NCBI RefSeq assembly: GCF_001742145.1
Contig: NZ_CP015749.1
Span: forward strand, 2,108,001-2,172,000
Reading direction: 5' to 3'
From: Pectobacterium parmentieri
GTDB taxonomy: Bacteria > Pseudomonadota > Gammaproteobacteria > Enterobacterales > Enterobacteriaceae
DNA length: 64,000 nt
Below, in pieces: positions 21,316 through 32,662 of this stretch. Positions within the stretch are counted from its first letter, which is position 1. Each line of letters opens with the position of its first letter. Made by a program: the position numbers and the translations under genes. Under the pieces are notes generated by a model. The model saw only the letters and a list, made by a program, of their open reading frames with translations. It made no database searches and had not been told where the DNA came from.

Positions 21316-23396
21316 TATTGAGCTTCCCCTATGACCGATGTCATCCGAATTTGGCGATGATCGCTGATTTCCAAATTAGAAAGTACAGCCATGTTTGGCA
21401 GACTACGATGCAGGAATCGTGCAAGTAAAGCTCGTAAAGCATGGTTCACAAGCAGAACAGGCGGAGCCCCCAACATTTCCTGCCGCTGTAGTGCTTGCTT
21501 CGCCTGTTCAAGCAGTCGGTCTGCAAGCCCCGGTTCAAGGCCACCGCCCCCCTGAAGAGCCTGTAGAAGAAGGCGTTCCAGCGAGCCTTCCAGACCGATA
21601 ACCTGAAGTTCGCTATCTCCTGGGAACCACTGTTGAGTGATAGCACGTCCCAGAGCAACCCTCACCACCGTGGTGAGTTCATAAGGGTCTGGTTGCACGG
21701 GCGCATGCTCAGCCAACGTTTCCATGATAGTACGCATATCCCTGATAGAAACCTTCTCGCTGAGCAGGTTTTGCAAAACTTTGTGCAAGGTGGTTAACGT
21801 CACAACGCCTGGGATGAAGTCTTCTGTCAACTTTGGCATTTCTTGAGCAACACGCTCCATCAATTGCTGGGCTTCTTGTCGGCCAAACAATTCACTAGCA
21901 TGTAATGCGATTAAGTGATTCAAATGTGTTGCAATCACTGTACTTGCCTCTACGACAGTGAACCCCTGAACTTGAGCCTGGTCCTTCAGGGCATTATCAA
22001 TCCAGACCGCTGGTAACCCAAATGCAGGATCTTGTGTGGCCTCGCCAGACAAAGAACCAACTGCATTCCCTGGATTAATAGCCATCCAACGGCCAGGATG
22101 AGCCTCACCGCTCCCCACTTCAACACCCTTCATTAATATGCGGTAACTGGCAGGCTGAAGCTCCAGGTTATCCCGGATATGAACCACTGGCGGCAAGTAT
22201 CCCATTTCCTGAGCAAATTTCTTTCTGATACTACGAATTCTACCCAATAGTTCGCCATCTTGCTGCGCGTCAACCATGGGGATCAATCGATAACCGACCT
22301 CCATGCCCAATGGATCTTCAAGCTGCACATCAGACCAACTGGCTTCAATAACCTGATGCTTCTCCATTGATGCCGGTATAGACTGCATCGCAGGCTCTTT
22401 TATCTGTTCACCACGCATCCACCAAGCAAGCCCCAGCAAAGATGCAGTGAATAACAGAAAGACAAAATTAGGCATTCCGGGAACCAACCCAATAAGCCCA
22501 ATCACTGCCGCACTCAGCACCATAACCCGCGGATTATTGAAGAGTTGGGTGACCATCTGTTGACCAACATCCTGATCGGTACTCACGCGAGTAACAATAA
22601 CACCCGCAGCGGTAGAAATAATCAGAGCGGGGATCTGAGCAACCAGGCCATCACCAATAGTAAGCAGCGTATAGCTTTCCGCCGCCTGCCCTACGGCCAT
22701 TCCGTGCTGCACGACACCGACGATCAATCCACCGACAATGTTGATGACCATAATAATCAGTCCAGCGACAGCATCACCACGCACAAACTTACTAGCGCCA
22801 TCCATTGAACCATAAAAATCTGACTCCTGAGTTACCTCAGAGCGACGCTTTTTCGCCTCTTCTTCACCAATTATCCCAGCATTAAGATCGGCATCGATCG
22901 CCATCTGTTTGCCTGGCATACCATCCAACACAAAGCGGGCACCAACTTCAGCAATACGCCCGGCACCTTTGGTGATAACCATGAAGTTGATTAAGACAAG
23001 AATGATAAAGACCACAATACCAATAGCGAAATTCCCACCTACAAGGAAGTGTCCAAATGCTTCGACAACTTTTCCTGCCGCTGCAGTCCCCGTATGTCCC
23101 TCCAGCAAAATGATACGTGTAGAGGCGACGTTGAGTGACAAGCGAAGTAGCGTAGAAAACAGCAGGATCGTAGGGAATGCCGCAAACTCCAGTGTCCGTT
23201 GTGTAAACATCGCAACCAGCAATACCATGATTGATAGTGCGATATTAAAGGTAAATAGCAGATCCAGAATGAATGGCGGCAGCGGCAATACCATCATGGA
23301 AAGTATCAGCAGGATCAGTATAGGTCCGGCTAATATTTGCCACTGGGTACCTTTCATATTACTCGGTAAACGAAGAAAAGCGGCCAAATTAGCCAT
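21315..23396 (-). CDS. flhA: Flagellar export apparatus protein FlhA
   Basis: 693 residues. FlhA is the export-gate ring: about eight N-terminal transmembrane helices, then the conserved cytoplasmic loop (AEVGARFVLDGMPGKQMAID), and from about residue 330 the large substrate-binding domain. ATG 23396 gives the family start MANLAAFLRLP and overlaps the flhB end by eight bases; the 11 codons upstream lie inside flhB and are unlikely to be used. Confidence 0.98.
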   Translation of the reverse strand: MANLAAFLRLPSNMKGTQWQILAGPILILLILSMMVLPLPPFILDLLFTFNIALSIMVLLVAMFTQRTLEFAAFPTILLFSTLLRLSLNVASTRIILLEGHTGTAAAGKVVEAFGHFLVGGNFAIGIVVFIILVLINFMVITKGAGRIAEVGARFVLDGMPGKQMAIDADLNAGIIGEEEAKKRRSEVTQESDFYGSMDGASKFVRGDAVAGLIIMVINIVGGLIVGVVQHGMAVGQAAESYTLLTIGDGLVAQIPALIISTAAGVIVTRVSTDQDVGQQMVTQLFNNPRVMVLSAAVIGLIGLVPGMPNFVFLLFTASLLGLAWWMRGEQIKEPAMQSIPASMEKHQVIEASWSDVQLEDPLGMEVGYRLIPMVDAQQDGELLGRIRSIRKKFAQEMGYLPPVVHIRDNLELQPASYRILMKGVEVGSGEAHPGRWMAINPGNAVGSLSGEATQDPAFGLPAVWIDNALKDQAQVQGFTVVEASTVIATHLNHLIALHASELFGRQEAQQLMERVAQEMPKLTEDFIPGVVTLTTLHKVLQNLLSEKVSIRDMRTIMETLAEHAPVQPDPYELTTVVRVALGRAITQQWFPGDSELQVIGLEGSLERLLLQALQGGGGLEPGLADRLLEQAKQALQRQEMLGAPPVLLVNHALRALLARFLHRSLPNMAVLSNLEISDHRQIRMTSVIGEAQ

Positions 23397-24540
23397 CAGT
23401 AGTATTCTCTTTAGCAAAATCCAGTGCATCCGGCACTGGCAGATGTTTCGGTTTTCTAGGAATTAATCCACCTTCCCGCTTCCAGCGTTTCAGTTGATAA
23501 ACCCAAGCTAAGACTTCTGCAACAGCAGCATACAACGCAGCAGGTATATGCTCTCCGACCTCTGAATGACGAAATAACGCTCGCGCCAACGGCGGCGCTT
23601 CTAAAATAGGAACGCGATGATCGATCCCCAGTTCGCGAATACGCAAAGCGATTTCACCAGCCCCTTTGGCCAACACTTTCGGCGCATTCATTTTTTTATC
23701 ATCATATCGCAATGCTACCGCATAATGTGTTGGGTTAGTGACTATCACATCAGCCTTGGGAACATCAGCCATCATTCTACGTTGAGCCATTGCTCTTTGC
23801 TGCTGACGAATACGTCCTTTGACGTGAGGGTCACCCTCGCTCTGTTTATGCTCATCACGAATTTCCTGCTTCGTCATCCGTAATTTTTTAATATGACTCC
23901 AGACTTGCCAGAACACATCAAACGCAACCATAGGAATGAGGCCCATAATGATGAGAAAGCCACACATTACGGCCAATTCTAACGCATCACCTAAAGCCGC
24001 AATCGGCGCTTCGGACACCAAATGCAATATTTTCGGCCAGTTATGGATCAGGAACAAGGTACTGATGATCCCGACCATAACTGATTTCAATATCGCCTTG
24101 AAAAGTTCAGCCAGTGATTGGGCAGAAAATAAACGTTTTAACCCAGAAATAGGATCGAGTTTTTTGAAATCAACTTTTAATGACTTAGTGCTAAATAATA
24201 TTCCACCCAGCAGCATCGGAGCAGACAACGCCACCAACACCGACCCTAGCATAATTGGTATCACCGCGGATGCCGCCTGGTGTAACAATGAACCTACATG
24301 CCGTAGCATTTGGGTATCATCACCAATCGTCGCGTAATCAAAATTTAATGACTGCGCGACAATTACGGCCAATCGGCCAGCCATAGCATCGCCACCCATC
24401 CACAAAATAGCCAGCCCTGCGACCATCATCAGAACAGAGGTCAACTCTCGAGAGCGTGGAACCTGGCCCTCTTCTCGTGCCTTTTCCTCCTTTTGGGGAG
24501 TGGGGGCCTCTGTTTTTTCCAGATCGCTATCTTCAGCCAC
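23389..24540 (-). CDS. flhB: Flagellar export switch protein FlhB
   Basis: 383 residues. FlhB controls substrate specificity together with FliK. Four transmembrane helices are followed by the cytoplasmic domain with the autocleavage site NPTH (VIVTNPTHYAVAL) about two thirds along. The N-terminus is strongly charged (EDSDLEKTEAPTPQKEEKAR). First gene of flhB-A-E; 246 bases separate it from cheZ. Confidence 0.98.
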   Translation of the reverse strand: MAEDSDLEKTEAPTPQKEEKAREEGQVPRSRELTSVLMMVAGLAILWMGGDAMAGRLAVIVAQSLNFDYATIGDDTQMLRHVGSLLHQAASAVIPIMLGSVLVALSAPMLLGGILFSTKSLKVDFKKLDPISGLKRLFSAQSLAELFKAILKSVMVGIISTLFLIHNWPKILHLVSEAPIAALGDALELAVMCGFLIIMGLIPMVAFDVFWQVWSHIKKLRMTKQEIRDEHKQSEGDPHVKGRIRQQQRAMAQRRMMADVPKADVIVTNPTHYAVALRYDDKKMNAPKVLAKGAGEIALRIRELGIDHRVPILEAPPLARALFRHSEVGEHIPAALYAAVAEVLAWVYQLKRWKREGGLIPRKPKHLPVPDALDFAKENTTDG

Positions 24541-24691
24541 TATGGCGTTCCTGTTACAACTTTCGGGATAGGAGTTTGCTGCTTAGCATGACAAATATGG
24601 GAAAAATTTATGGCTGGAACAACGAGAAAAACTAACGCTTCTTTAGCGAATAGTAAGAATGAAAGGAAAAAGGGGAAAATCAAATTTAGCT

Positions 24692-24721
24692 ATTTATGGC
24701 CATAAATCTGGCCATAAATAA
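24692..24721. promoter_or_regulatory. Palindrome upstream of flhB
   Basis: A 16-base perfect palindrome (ATTTATGGCCATAAAT) is followed after one base by a second, partial copy (TGGCCATAAATA). It lies about 150 bases before the flhB start in the flhB-cheZ gap. It may be a regulator site for flhBAE; the binding protein is unknown. Confidence 0.4.
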
Positions 24722-24747
24722 CCGGAGCAGAGGCACTCTAACCTTCT

Positions 24748-24773
24748 AAAAAAAGAAAATGATTCCTTTTTTT
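24748..24773 (-). terminator. Likely terminator after cheZ
   Basis: On the minus strand, AAAAAAAG and CTTTTTTT form an eight-base A/T stem with a ten-base loop, starting 13 bases after the cheZ stop, and the second arm is itself a T-run. The stem is weak in G/C, but the position fits the end of the long che transcript. Confidence 0.5.
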
Positions 24774-24786
24774 AAAGCAAAGCTCA

Positions 24787-25431
24787 TTAGAACCCGAGAC
24801 TATCCAGAAGGTCATCAACCTGATCTTGGTTGGCTACAATACCTGCTGCACCTTTGTCCAACTGTGGTCCATTAAGAAGACCATCATTCGCACGCTTAGG
24901 TGCATCTGGTTTTTCTGGGATATTTTCCAGCAGCACCATCAGCAATTGTTTTTCGATCTCCTGAACAACATCCATCATACGCTTGATTACCTGACCGGTA
25001 AGGTCCTGGAAATCCTGCGCCATCATAATTTCCAACAATTGAGCGTTGGTAAACGAGGTATGCTGTGGTACATCTTCAAGATAGCTACGCGTATCTGTTA
25101 CCAATTCTCGTGCATCAGCCAATTCGATTGGATTTTCAAACCATTCATCCCAACGAACCTTCAGAGATTTAGCATCAGCTTCTAATTGGTTCTGACGCGG
25201 CTGTGCAGCCTCTACGCAGTTCAGAGCTCGCTCCGCTGCTTGCGCAGTCATCTGGACAACATAGTCAAGACGATCGCGGGCATCAGGAATAGCCTCTGCG
25301 GCTTCTGCTATCGCATTATCCAGACCCAGTTCTTTCAAACTGTCGCGCAGCATACGAGTTAATTGGCCGATACGCGAAATGATCTCGGTAGCTGAAGCTG
25401 TGTCGTTCACAGACGGCATATGTGGCGTCAT
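24787..25431 (-). CDS. cheZ: CheY-P phosphatase CheZ
   Basis: 214 residues. CheZ speeds dephosphorylation of CheY-P. The long helical hairpin and the catalytic segment [15 protein letters not shown], with the active Gln, are present, as is the C-terminal CheY-binding helix ([18 protein letters not shown] ending). It is the last gene of the long minus-strand chemotaxis run, nine bases after cheY. Confidence 0.97.
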   Translation of the reverse strand: MTPHMPSVNDTASATEIISRIGQLTRMLRDSLKELGLDNAIAEAAEAIPDARDRLDYVVQMTAQAAERALNCVEAAQPRQNQLEADAKSLKVRWDEWFENPIELADARELVTDTRSYLEDVPQHTSFTNAQLLEIMMAQDFQDLTGQVIKRMMDVVQEIEKQLLMVLLENIPEKPDAPKRANDGLLNGPQLDKGAAGIVANQDQVDDLLDSLGF

Positions 25432-25440
25432 AAGATCCCC

Positions 25441-25854
<414 letters not shown>

Positions 25855-25868
25855 TCACCGAGAGCTAC

Positions 25869-26921
25869 TTATATACGTAATGCCTGTCCGGCAGAGATTT
25901 GTGCCAACATACGCTGGCTCACCTGGTGCAAATCCACCACTTCATCAACGCCACCCATAGCAATCGCTTCACGTGGCATCCCAAAAACCACACAACTTGC
26001 TTCATTTTGGGCCAGAGTATAAGCGCCGGCCTGATGGAGTTCCAACATGCCAGCCGCCCCATCATTCCCCATCCCAGTAAGGATTACCCCTACGGCATTC
26101 CGCCCGGCGTATTGTGCAACCGAACGGAATAACACATCAACTGATGGACGATGCCGATTCACTGGAGGCCCATCATTTAAACGTACTTGATAGTTTGCCC
26201 CACTACGAGCCAGTTCAAGATGGCGAGCTCCAGGAGCAATGTATGCATGCCCAGGAAGCACACGTTCCCCGTCTTCTGCTTCTTTTACCGTAATCTGACA
26301 TAGCTTGTTCAAACGCTCAGCAAATGACTTCGTAAAGCCAGGTGGCATGTGCTGTGTAATCAATAGCGCAGGACTTGTTGGCGGCAGGGGCTGTAATACA
26401 TGTCGTATTGCTTCCGTCCCCCCCGTGGATGCACCAATCGCGATCAGCTTCTCACTACTGAGCAGTGGCATATGCTGAATAATTTTTGTCGGCTCTGCTG
26501 CGGTGCTACGTTGCGGCAAACGCGCTTTCGCAGCCATACGAATTTTTTCTGCAATCAGTTCACTGTACGCCAGCATCCCTTCGCGGATACCCAGTTGCGG
26601 TTTGGTGACAAAATCAATAGCACCAAGTTCCAGCGCGCGAAGCGTAATTTCTGAACCCTTTCCCGTCAGCGACGACACCATTACAACAGGCATCGGACGC
26701 AAACGCATAAGTTTTTCAAGAAAATCCAGCCCATCCATACGCGGCATTTCAACATCCAGTGTTAATACCTGAGGATTGAATTTTTTAATCAAATCACGAG
26801 CAACTAATGGATCTGGTGCGGTCGCGACAACTTCCATATCGGGATGGCTATTAATTATTTCAGTCATGATCTGGCGCATCAGGGCAGAATCATCAACACA
26901 TAATACTCTTATTTTGCTCAT
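25869..26921 (-). CDS. cheB: Receptor methylesterase CheB
   Basis: 350 residues. Receiver domain (residues 1-120; Asp56 in [11 protein letters not shown]), linker, then the methylesterase domain with the serine nucleophile in GASTGG, His in ITQHMPPGF and Asp in [10 protein letters not shown]. CheB removes methyl groups from chemoreceptors and deamidates Gln sites. Its start codon overlaps the cheR stop. Confidence 0.98.
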   Translation of the reverse strand: MSKIRVLCVDDSALMRQIMTEIINSHPDMEVVATAPDPLVARDLIKKFNPQVLTLDVEMPRMDGLDFLEKLMRLRPMPVVMVSSLTGKGSEITLRALELGAIDFVTKPQLGIREGMLAYSELIAEKIRMAAKARLPQRSTAAEPTKIIQHMPLLSSEKLIAIGASTGGTEAIRHVLQPLPPTSPALLITQHMPPGFTKSFAERLNKLCQITVKEAEDGERVLPGHAYIAPGARHLELARSGANYQVRLNDGPPVNRHRPSVDVLFRSVAQYAGRNAVGVILTGMGNDGAAGMLELHQAGAYTLAQNEASCVVFGMPREAIAMGGVDEVVDLHQVSQRMLAQISAGQALRI

Positions 26922-27793
26922 TATCTTTCCTTAGCCAGTCCATATACAGTTTGCCCACGCAAATAGAATTCTCGACTAATCTGGCTGAAATTCTCTGAAT
27001 GCCCAGCGAATAGCAACCCGCCCGGTTTAAGCATCGGGACAAATCGACGGAGAATACGCTCTTGGGTTTCTTTATCGAAATAAATCATTACATTGCGACA
27101 AAAAATAGCATCGAATGGTGCAGGGACGGACCAATCAGGCGCGAGTAGATTGAGTTGTTGGAAATGCACCATAGACGCAAGTTCCGGGCGGGCTCGAACT
27201 AAGCCGCTATGCGGCCCGGTGCCGCGTAAAAAAAACTTCTGGAGCTGCTGTGGAGAAAGAGAGCGTAACTCCTCCTGACGGTAGATGCCAGCGGTTGCCT
27301 TTTCTAACACTTGAGTATCAATATCACTGGCCCACACCTGACATCCGCTCGCTTTATTACCTAAGACCTCAGCAAGAGTCATCGCCAATGAATAAGGTTC
27401 TTCCCCTGTGGAAGCTGCTGTACTCCAAATGGTATAGCCATTCGGACGTTTTCTGGCATGTTCTGCCAATATAGGAAAATGGTGAGCTTCGCGAAAAAAC
27501 GCCGTCAGATTAGTCGTTAATGCATTAACAAAGGCTTGCCATTCCGCACTGTTTGGATCCGACTCCAAGAGCGCTAAGTATTGGCCAAAATCATTGATTC
27601 CAAGTAAACGGAGACGTCTAACCAAACGGTTATAAACCATTTCGCGTTTGTGATCGGCCAAGACAATTCCAGCGCGCTGATATATTAATTGGCTGATTCG
27701 CCGGAAATGCGTATCCGACAGAGGCAACCGATCAACCATCTGTGTCAGAATAGAGGCAGATTCGGGGCGATTTTGCGATGGTGTGCTTTTCAT
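26921..27793 (-). CDS. cheR: Receptor methyltransferase CheR
   Basis: 290 residues. CheR methylates chemoreceptor glutamates using S-adenosylmethionine. An N-terminal helical domain precedes the SAM-binding core ([17 protein letters not shown]) and the [15 protein letters not shown] block. CheR docks on the NWETF tail of high-abundance receptors, and both receptors in this window end in that pentapeptide. Overlaps cheB by one base. Confidence 0.98.
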   Translation of the reverse strand: MKSTPSQNRPESASILTQMVDRLPLSDTHFRRISQLIYQRAGIVLADHKREMVYNRLVRRLRLLGINDFGQYLALLESDPNSAEWQAFVNALTTNLTAFFREAHHFPILAEHARKRPNGYTIWSTAASTGEEPYSLAMTLAEVLGNKASGCQVWASDIDTQVLEKATAGIYRQEELRSLSPQQLQKFFLRGTGPHSGLVRARPELASMVHFQQLNLLAPDWSVPAPFDAIFCRNVMIYFDKETQERILRRFVPMLKPGGLLFAGHSENFSQISREFYLRGQTVYGLAKER

Positions 27794-28284
27794 ATCAAAC
27801 CGCTCGAATAGTGTTTTTTGCTATGGTGTTTTTCAATCTGAACTTTCCTTTACAGCTAACGCAGGTTTTTATTGTCATTCGTCAATTGCTCATCGCATTG
27901 CGATTAAAACTGACACTGTATTGGTAATACACACCACAAGTTCTGAAAACAGAACGCGTGGTATGTCTGTTCTACCAAAGCCACATGCTGTCGGGTGGCG
28001 TTGTCCCTTTCATCACAGCCGTGCTACCTGCTTGCTTTGCTCTCTGGCTTTAATACCAAAGTCAACATCACCCCATCATATCCATAACATAAGTTACAGA
28101 TTGAACAATACCATGAATTGCCCTGCTTCAAAGCACCAAGTGCTATATCACCGTGAATCCAAAATGTGCGCAGATAAATTACGATAAATAAACAATCACC
28201 CAGCCACCAACATATAAGCAACTGGGGGATTAGTAGCAGTATTCCTATATTTTAGGCTTACTTATAGCCTACACCAAGGTTTTA
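27794..28284. other. Intergenic region between the receptor gene and cheR
   Basis: 491 bases inside an otherwise tight minus-strand che run. It holds an extended hairpin at 27932-27962 (ACCAC, GTTCTG / CAGAAC, GTGGT). A short 6-bp dyad (TAGGCT / AGCCTA) lies just after the receptor stop, near 28255-28273. A 134-codon plus-strand frame across it shows no family features. In enteric bacteria a second receptor gene often sits here, so the space may mark a deletion. Confidence 0.45.
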
Positions 28285-29970
28285 TCAGAACGTCTCCCAA
28301 TTATCAGTTGAGGAACCTTCTTTCGCTTTCTGCCCGCCCTTCACTGATGGGGCCAACAATACAGGCTTTTGACCCGTTGTCGCAGGCGTCGTTCTTCTAA
28401 ACGAACCCGCATCTTCGGACAGGCGGAATACAGCAACAGCTTGGTTCAACACTTTAACTTGTTCTTCCAAAGCAACTGCTGCTGCTGCAGATTCTTCAAC
28501 CAAGGAAGCGTTCTGTTGCGTTACGCGATCCATTTCAGTAACAGCCTGACCAACCTGATCGATGCCTTTACTTTGCTCATCAGAAGCCGAGGCAATCTCA
28601 CCCATGATATCTGTTACACGAGTGACTGCACTAACGATTTCGCCCATCGTCTCACCAGCACTTTCAACCAGTACAGAACCTTCATCGACTCGGCCGACAG
28701 AATCGTCAATCAGACTTTTAATTTCTTTCGCAGCCTGAGCACTACGCTGTGCTAAATTGCGAACTTCCCCTGCAACAACCGCAAACCCACGCCCCTGCTC
28801 CCCAGCTCTGGCAGCTTCAACCGCTGCATTCAGCGCAAGAATGTTGGTTTGGAAAGCAATACCATCAATTACACTAGTAATATCGGCAATTTTTTGCGAA
28901 CTTCCAGCAATATTGTGCATGGTTTTGACAACATTATCGACAACCTTGCCTCCCTTCTGCGCCGTCTCCGACGCATTTAGTGCCAACTGGCTGGCTTGGC
29001 GGGCATTTTCCGCATTCTGTTTCACCGTTGCCGTCAGTTGTTCCATGCTGGCAGCCGTTTCTTCTAATGAGGCTGCCTGCTGTTCAGTACGTGAGGAAAG
29101 GTCGTTATTCCCTGCACTAATTTCTGTCGCGCCAGTATAGATAGCATCAGCACCTTGTCGGACCGCACTCACCGTTGAAACAAACTCACTTTGCATATGG
29201 CGAATACTATCAGCGAGAATCCCCATTTCATTGCTGCTATGAAAATTGGTTGTTTTTGTCAAATCACCTTTCGCAATATGACGAATATGTTCAACAATAT
29301 TATTTAGCGGCCTAATTAACAGTTGCTGAATACCAATCCAGGAAATCAGGGCTAACGCAAAAACCAACACGATAATGAAGCCAAGTATCCAAAGCGCCGA
29401 ATCATAAGCTTCATCATTTTTAGCGATACCAGCCTGATAAAGCTTATCGCTTTCGGCTTTATAGGTGTAATACGCTTTTTCAAAGTTGTCCTGAAAACGC
29501 TGTGTCGGCTGATCAATAAATTTCTTAAATTCTCCCGCATTCAAAAACTGAATTAACTCAATCAACGCACCATTCAGGGCCACATAATTCTCTTTTACAT
29601 CCCGAGTAACACTTTCACTCTGACGCGCATCCTGCGGCAATTTCTCATATCGTGAGAAAAAATCGTTTGCTACAGACAGTTGCTTCTGAGCAGAAGCTAA
29701 AAGTTCTTTACCCCCAACCCCCGCACCCGTACCGCTGGCATCAAGCGCAAAACGTGTTCCCGCGCGGTTAAGTGTATTGCGCGTCTGTAATAAATATGAC
29801 CATGCTGAATCCAGCTCAGAACGCTTCTGGTTAATAACCTGAGTCGAACTAAAGATATCCTTATCATTTTTTAATGCGCTAAAAAATAAACCACCAGAAA
29901 TAAGCTGAAGGGCTCCAAACAACACCAGCACAAGCATCAAACCTGTGACAACTTTTATACGGTTAAACAT
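28285..29970 (-). CDS. Tsr-like methyl-accepting chemotaxis protein
   Basis: 561 residues from ATG 29970, which has AAGG six bases upstream and the usual [10 protein letters not shown] start. Layout: TM1 near 7-30, periplasmic four-helix sensor, TM2 near 190-213, HAMP, then the signalling hairpin with the universal tip ([20 protein letters not shown]). The sensor keeps the amino-acid-binding signature of Tsr/Tar ([15 protein letters not shown]). The C-terminus is NWETF, the CheR/CheB tether, so it is a full-length high-abundance type receptor. A sigma-28 promoter lies directly upstream, while its place between cheW and cheR also fits the che operon. The serine ligand is inference. Confidence 0.93.
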   Translation of the reverse strand: MFNRIKVVTGLMLVLVLFGALQLISGGLFFSALKNDKDIFSSTQVINQKRSELDSAWSYLLQTRNTLNRAGTRFALDASGTGAGVGGKELLASAQKQLSVANDFFSRYEKLPQDARQSESVTRDVKENYVALNGALIELIQFLNAGEFKKFIDQPTQRFQDNFEKAYYTYKAESDKLYQAGIAKNDEAYDSALWILGFIIVLVFALALISWIGIQQLLIRPLNNIVEHIRHIAKGDLTKTTNFHSSNEMGILADSIRHMQSEFVSTVSAVRQGADAIYTGATEISAGNNDLSSRTEQQAASLEETAASMEQLTATVKQNAENARQASQLALNASETAQKGGKVVDNVVKTMHNIAGSSQKIADITSVIDGIAFQTNILALNAAVEAARAGEQGRGFAVVAGEVRNLAQRSAQAAKEIKSLIDDSVGRVDEGSVLVESAGETMGEIVSAVTRVTDIMGEIASASDEQSKGIDQVGQAVTEMDRVTQQNASLVEESAAAAVALEEQVKVLNQAVAVFRLSEDAGSFRRTTPATTGQKPVLLAPSVKGGQKAKEGSSTDNWETF

Positions 29971-30002
29971 ACAACGCCTTTTGAGTAAAGCAACCACCGG
30001 TA

Positions 30003-30029
30003 GTATCGGCATTATTCTGGATATCTTTA
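30003..30029 (-). promoter_or_regulatory. Sigma-28 (FliA) promoter of the Tsr-like receptor
   Basis: On the minus strand TAAAGATA, 11 bases, GCCGATAC. The -10 matches 7 of 8 consensus positions with exact spacing, about 32 bases before the start codon. Confidence 0.88.
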
Positions 30030-30105
30030 CGAATTTCTGAACTGACAAGGATATGGCTAAGGAAGGTTTTCGGGGCTACTTTCGTAGCCCCTGAAGGCCG
30101 ATGGA

Positions 30106-30612
30106 TTAGGCTTTCAATACACTATCAACCAGCGCCATTTCTTCGCTGCTCAACAGTTTTTCGATATCAACCAAAATCAGCATTCTCTCACCCAGAGACC
30201 CCAAACCAGTCAGGTACTCTGTTGACAGGGTTACGGCAAACTCTGGTGCTGGTCGAATTTGATCCGCTGTCAATGACAATACATCAGACACGCCATCTAC
30301 AACGATGCCGACAACACGCTGACCAAGGTTCAGAACAATGACAACTGTGTTGTCATCGTATTCAACATCTTGCTTGGCAAATTTAATGCGCAAGTCAACG
30401 ATCGGAACAATAACACCACGTAGATTAGTCACACCTTTAATGAAAGAAGGCGTGTTGGCGATACGCGTTACCTGGTCATAACCGCGAATTTCTTGTACTT
30501 TTAAAATATCAACGCCGTACTCTTCGTCACCCAGCGTAAAAATCAGGAATTCCTGTCCTACGGTTTCGCCAGTTAATTTGGTGACGCTTGCAAGTCCAGT
30601 CATGTTTTCCAC
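30106..30612 (-). CDS. cheW: Chemotaxis coupling protein CheW
   Basis: 168 residues, one CheW (SH3-like) domain. CheW links receptors to CheA. Conserved blocks include [21 protein letters not shown] and the [19 protein letters not shown] receptor-binding stretch. It lies 22 bases after cheA. Confidence 0.98.
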   Translation of the reverse strand: MENMTGLASVTKLTGETVGQEFLIFTLGDEEYGVDILKVQEIRGYDQVTRIANTPSFIKGVTNLRGVIVPIVDLRIKFAKQDVEYDDNTVVIVLNLGQRVVGIVVDGVSDVLSLTADQIRPAPEFAVTLSTEYLTGLGSLGERMLILVDIEKLLSSEEMALVDSVLKA

Positions 30613-30634
30613 CCTTTATTAACGATCTGTTTTA

Positions 30635-32635
30635 TTAAGCAGCAGTTTCAACCACACGCTTTTCACGATTAAGCGCTTGTAACGCCGAAACATCCACAAT
30701 CAGCGCAACGCTGCCATCACCAAGAATGGTAGCGGCTGAAACGCCTGGTACCTTGCGATAATTACTTTCCAAGTTTTTGACGACAACCTGATGTTGCCCA
30801 ATCAACTGATCGACCAACAAGGCATAACGTCGCCCCGCACTCTGCAAAATAACGACTATACCCTGGGTAGCATCCGTTTTAGCGCCATCCACATCAAAGA
30901 TGTGGAATAGTTCAACGAGAGGTAAATATTCACCACGGACTTGTAGTACACGCTCACCACCAGCTAACGGGTACAGGTCTTCCGACTGAGGTTGCAAAGA
31001 TTCCATCACAGCGTTAAGCGGCAGAATAAAGACCTCGTTGTTAACTTTAACGGACATACCATCAAGGATGGCCAACGTTAATGGCAACAAGATTCTTATC
31101 GTTGTTCCTTTTCCAGCCTGGAAGTGGATTTCAACATGTCCACCCATTTCCTGGATATTTCGCTTAACGACGTCCATGCCGACACCACGACCAGAAACGT
31201 CCGTGACCTTCTCTGCAGTGGAGAAGCCAGGGGCAAAAATCAGCATCCCCACATCTTCATCAGACATTGCATCACTCACTGCCAACCCTTGAGACAGGGC
31301 TTTAGCAAGAATTCTTTCGCGGTTTAGCCCAGCCCCATCGTCGATAACCTCAATGCAGATGTTACCGCCCTGGTGTTCCGCAGAAAGCGTCAGATTACCC
31401 ACAGCATGCTTACCTGCAGCAACGCGTTTATCTGGAGACTCGATACCGTGATCAAGGCTGTTACGCACTAAGTGTGTCAGAGGATCGATAATACGTTCGA
31501 TCAAACTCTTATCCAACTCAGTCGAACTCCCCATCAGCGTTAATTCGACCTGCTTATCCAATTTGGCAGCCAAATCACGCACCAAACGAGGGAAACGGCT
31601 AAATACATATTCCATTGGCATCATACGGATGGACATAACCGACTCTTGCAGATCGCGAGCGTTGCGTTCCAACTGCCCCATACTGTTGAGCAGATCGCCG
31701 TGCGCCACAGGGTCTAGCTCGCTTGAACGCTGTGCCAGCATAGATTGCGTAATCACTAACTCACCAACGAGGTTGATAAGTTGGTCAACCTTCTCAACCG
31801 CTACACGAATACTGGTATCACCGGTTTTTGCTTTATTTTTTCCATTTTCCGGAGCAGATTGTGGTTTTGCTACAACGGGTGCAGGCGCTGTGACTAGCGC
31901 GACCGGCGCTTCAACAGCAGCCAATATTTCCACGACTTCAGCGGCAACGGGTTGGCTGGCTACGGCAGGCTTGAAGCTGATTTGCTCGGGTTCAAGAACA
32001 AAACACAGCACAGCGCTAATATCGTCTTCACTTTCAGACGTAACTAATGTCACTTCCACGCTAGTGTCAGTCTGGTGAGGATCTTTAACGGTCCCCAGAT
32101 TGCCAAGTTCTTCCAGCATCTGAGGTATTTCCTGAGATTTCAGGCCGGTTAATGCGATACGCATTTCACCTTTACCTACATCATTAGATGTTGGGCTGAC
32201 AGAGTGCAGTGCGGCATCAGGCTGGGTTGTGTCGCCATCGGCTTTAGACTCCAGAGCAAGCTGGCGCAGGGCCTGACAGATATACTCAAAGCTTTCAGCA
32301 TTGGGTTCCTGTGCGGTTTTATAAGCGTCCAACTGATCCTGCATGATGTCTTTTGTTTCCAGAAACAGGTTGATGATATCAGTGCTAAGACGCATTTCGC
32401 CGCGTCTTGCCCCATCGAGTAGATTCTCTAAAAGGTGCGTAGTTTCCTGCAATACCTTAAAACCGAATGTGCCAGCGCCCCCTTTTATGGAGTGAGCTGC
32501 TCGGAAAATCGCATTCAATTGTTCGGTATCAGGCTCTGAAGGATCCAACAACAATAAATGTTGTTCCATATCTGCCAGTAATTCATCTGCTTCATCAAAG
32601 AAAGTTTGATAGAAAGCACTCATGTCCATGCTCAC
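30635..32635 (-). CDS. cheA: Chemotaxis histidine kinase CheA
   Basis: 666 residues. CheA phosphorylates CheY and CheB. Domains in order: Hpt with phospho-His48 (FRAAHSIKGGAGTFGF), P2 CheY/CheB-binding domain, dimerisation helices, HATPase with N-box (LVRNSLDHGIE) and G-boxes (DDGAGLNRERI), and the C-terminal CheW-like domain. The start is GTG 32635, as in other enteric cheA genes (MSMDMSAFYQTF). Met98 (KDIMQD) is conserved at the site used in E. coli for the short form CheA-S, so a second internal product is likely. Confidence 0.98.
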   Translation of the reverse strand: MSMDMSAFYQTFFDEADELLADMEQHLLLLDPSEPDTEQLNAIFRAAHSIKGGAGTFGFKVLQETTHLLENLLDGARRGEMRLSTDIINLFLETKDIMQDQLDAYKTAQEPNAESFEYICQALRQLALESKADGDTTQPDAALHSVSPTSNDVGKGEMRIALTGLKSQEIPQMLEELGNLGTVKDPHQTDTSVEVTLVTSESEDDISAVLCFVLEPEQISFKPAVASQPVAAEVVEILAAVEAPVALVTAPAPVVAKPQSAPENGKNKAKTGDTSIRVAVEKVDQLINLVGELVITQSMLAQRSSELDPVAHGDLLNSMGQLERNARDLQESVMSIRMMPMEYVFSRFPRLVRDLAAKLDKQVELTLMGSSTELDKSLIERIIDPLTHLVRNSLDHGIESPDKRVAAGKHAVGNLTLSAEHQGGNICIEVIDDGAGLNRERILAKALSQGLAVSDAMSDEDVGMLIFAPGFSTAEKVTDVSGRGVGMDVVKRNIQEMGGHVEIHFQAGKGTTIRILLPLTLAILDGMSVKVNNEVFILPLNAVMESLQPQSEDLYPLAGGERVLQVRGEYLPLVELFHIFDVDGAKTDATQGIVVILQSAGRRYALLVDQLIGQHQVVVKNLESNYRKVPGVSAATILGDGSVALIVDVSALQALNREKRVVETAA

Positions 32636-32662
32636 GTGGTCACCTCTGCTGTGAATCGCGGC

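Noticed and set aside
27783..28187. 134-codon plus-strand frame between cheR and the receptor gene
   Set aside because: Composition is rich in Cys, His and Arg with no hydrophobic periodicity, the start is antisense to cheR, and no family is recognisable.
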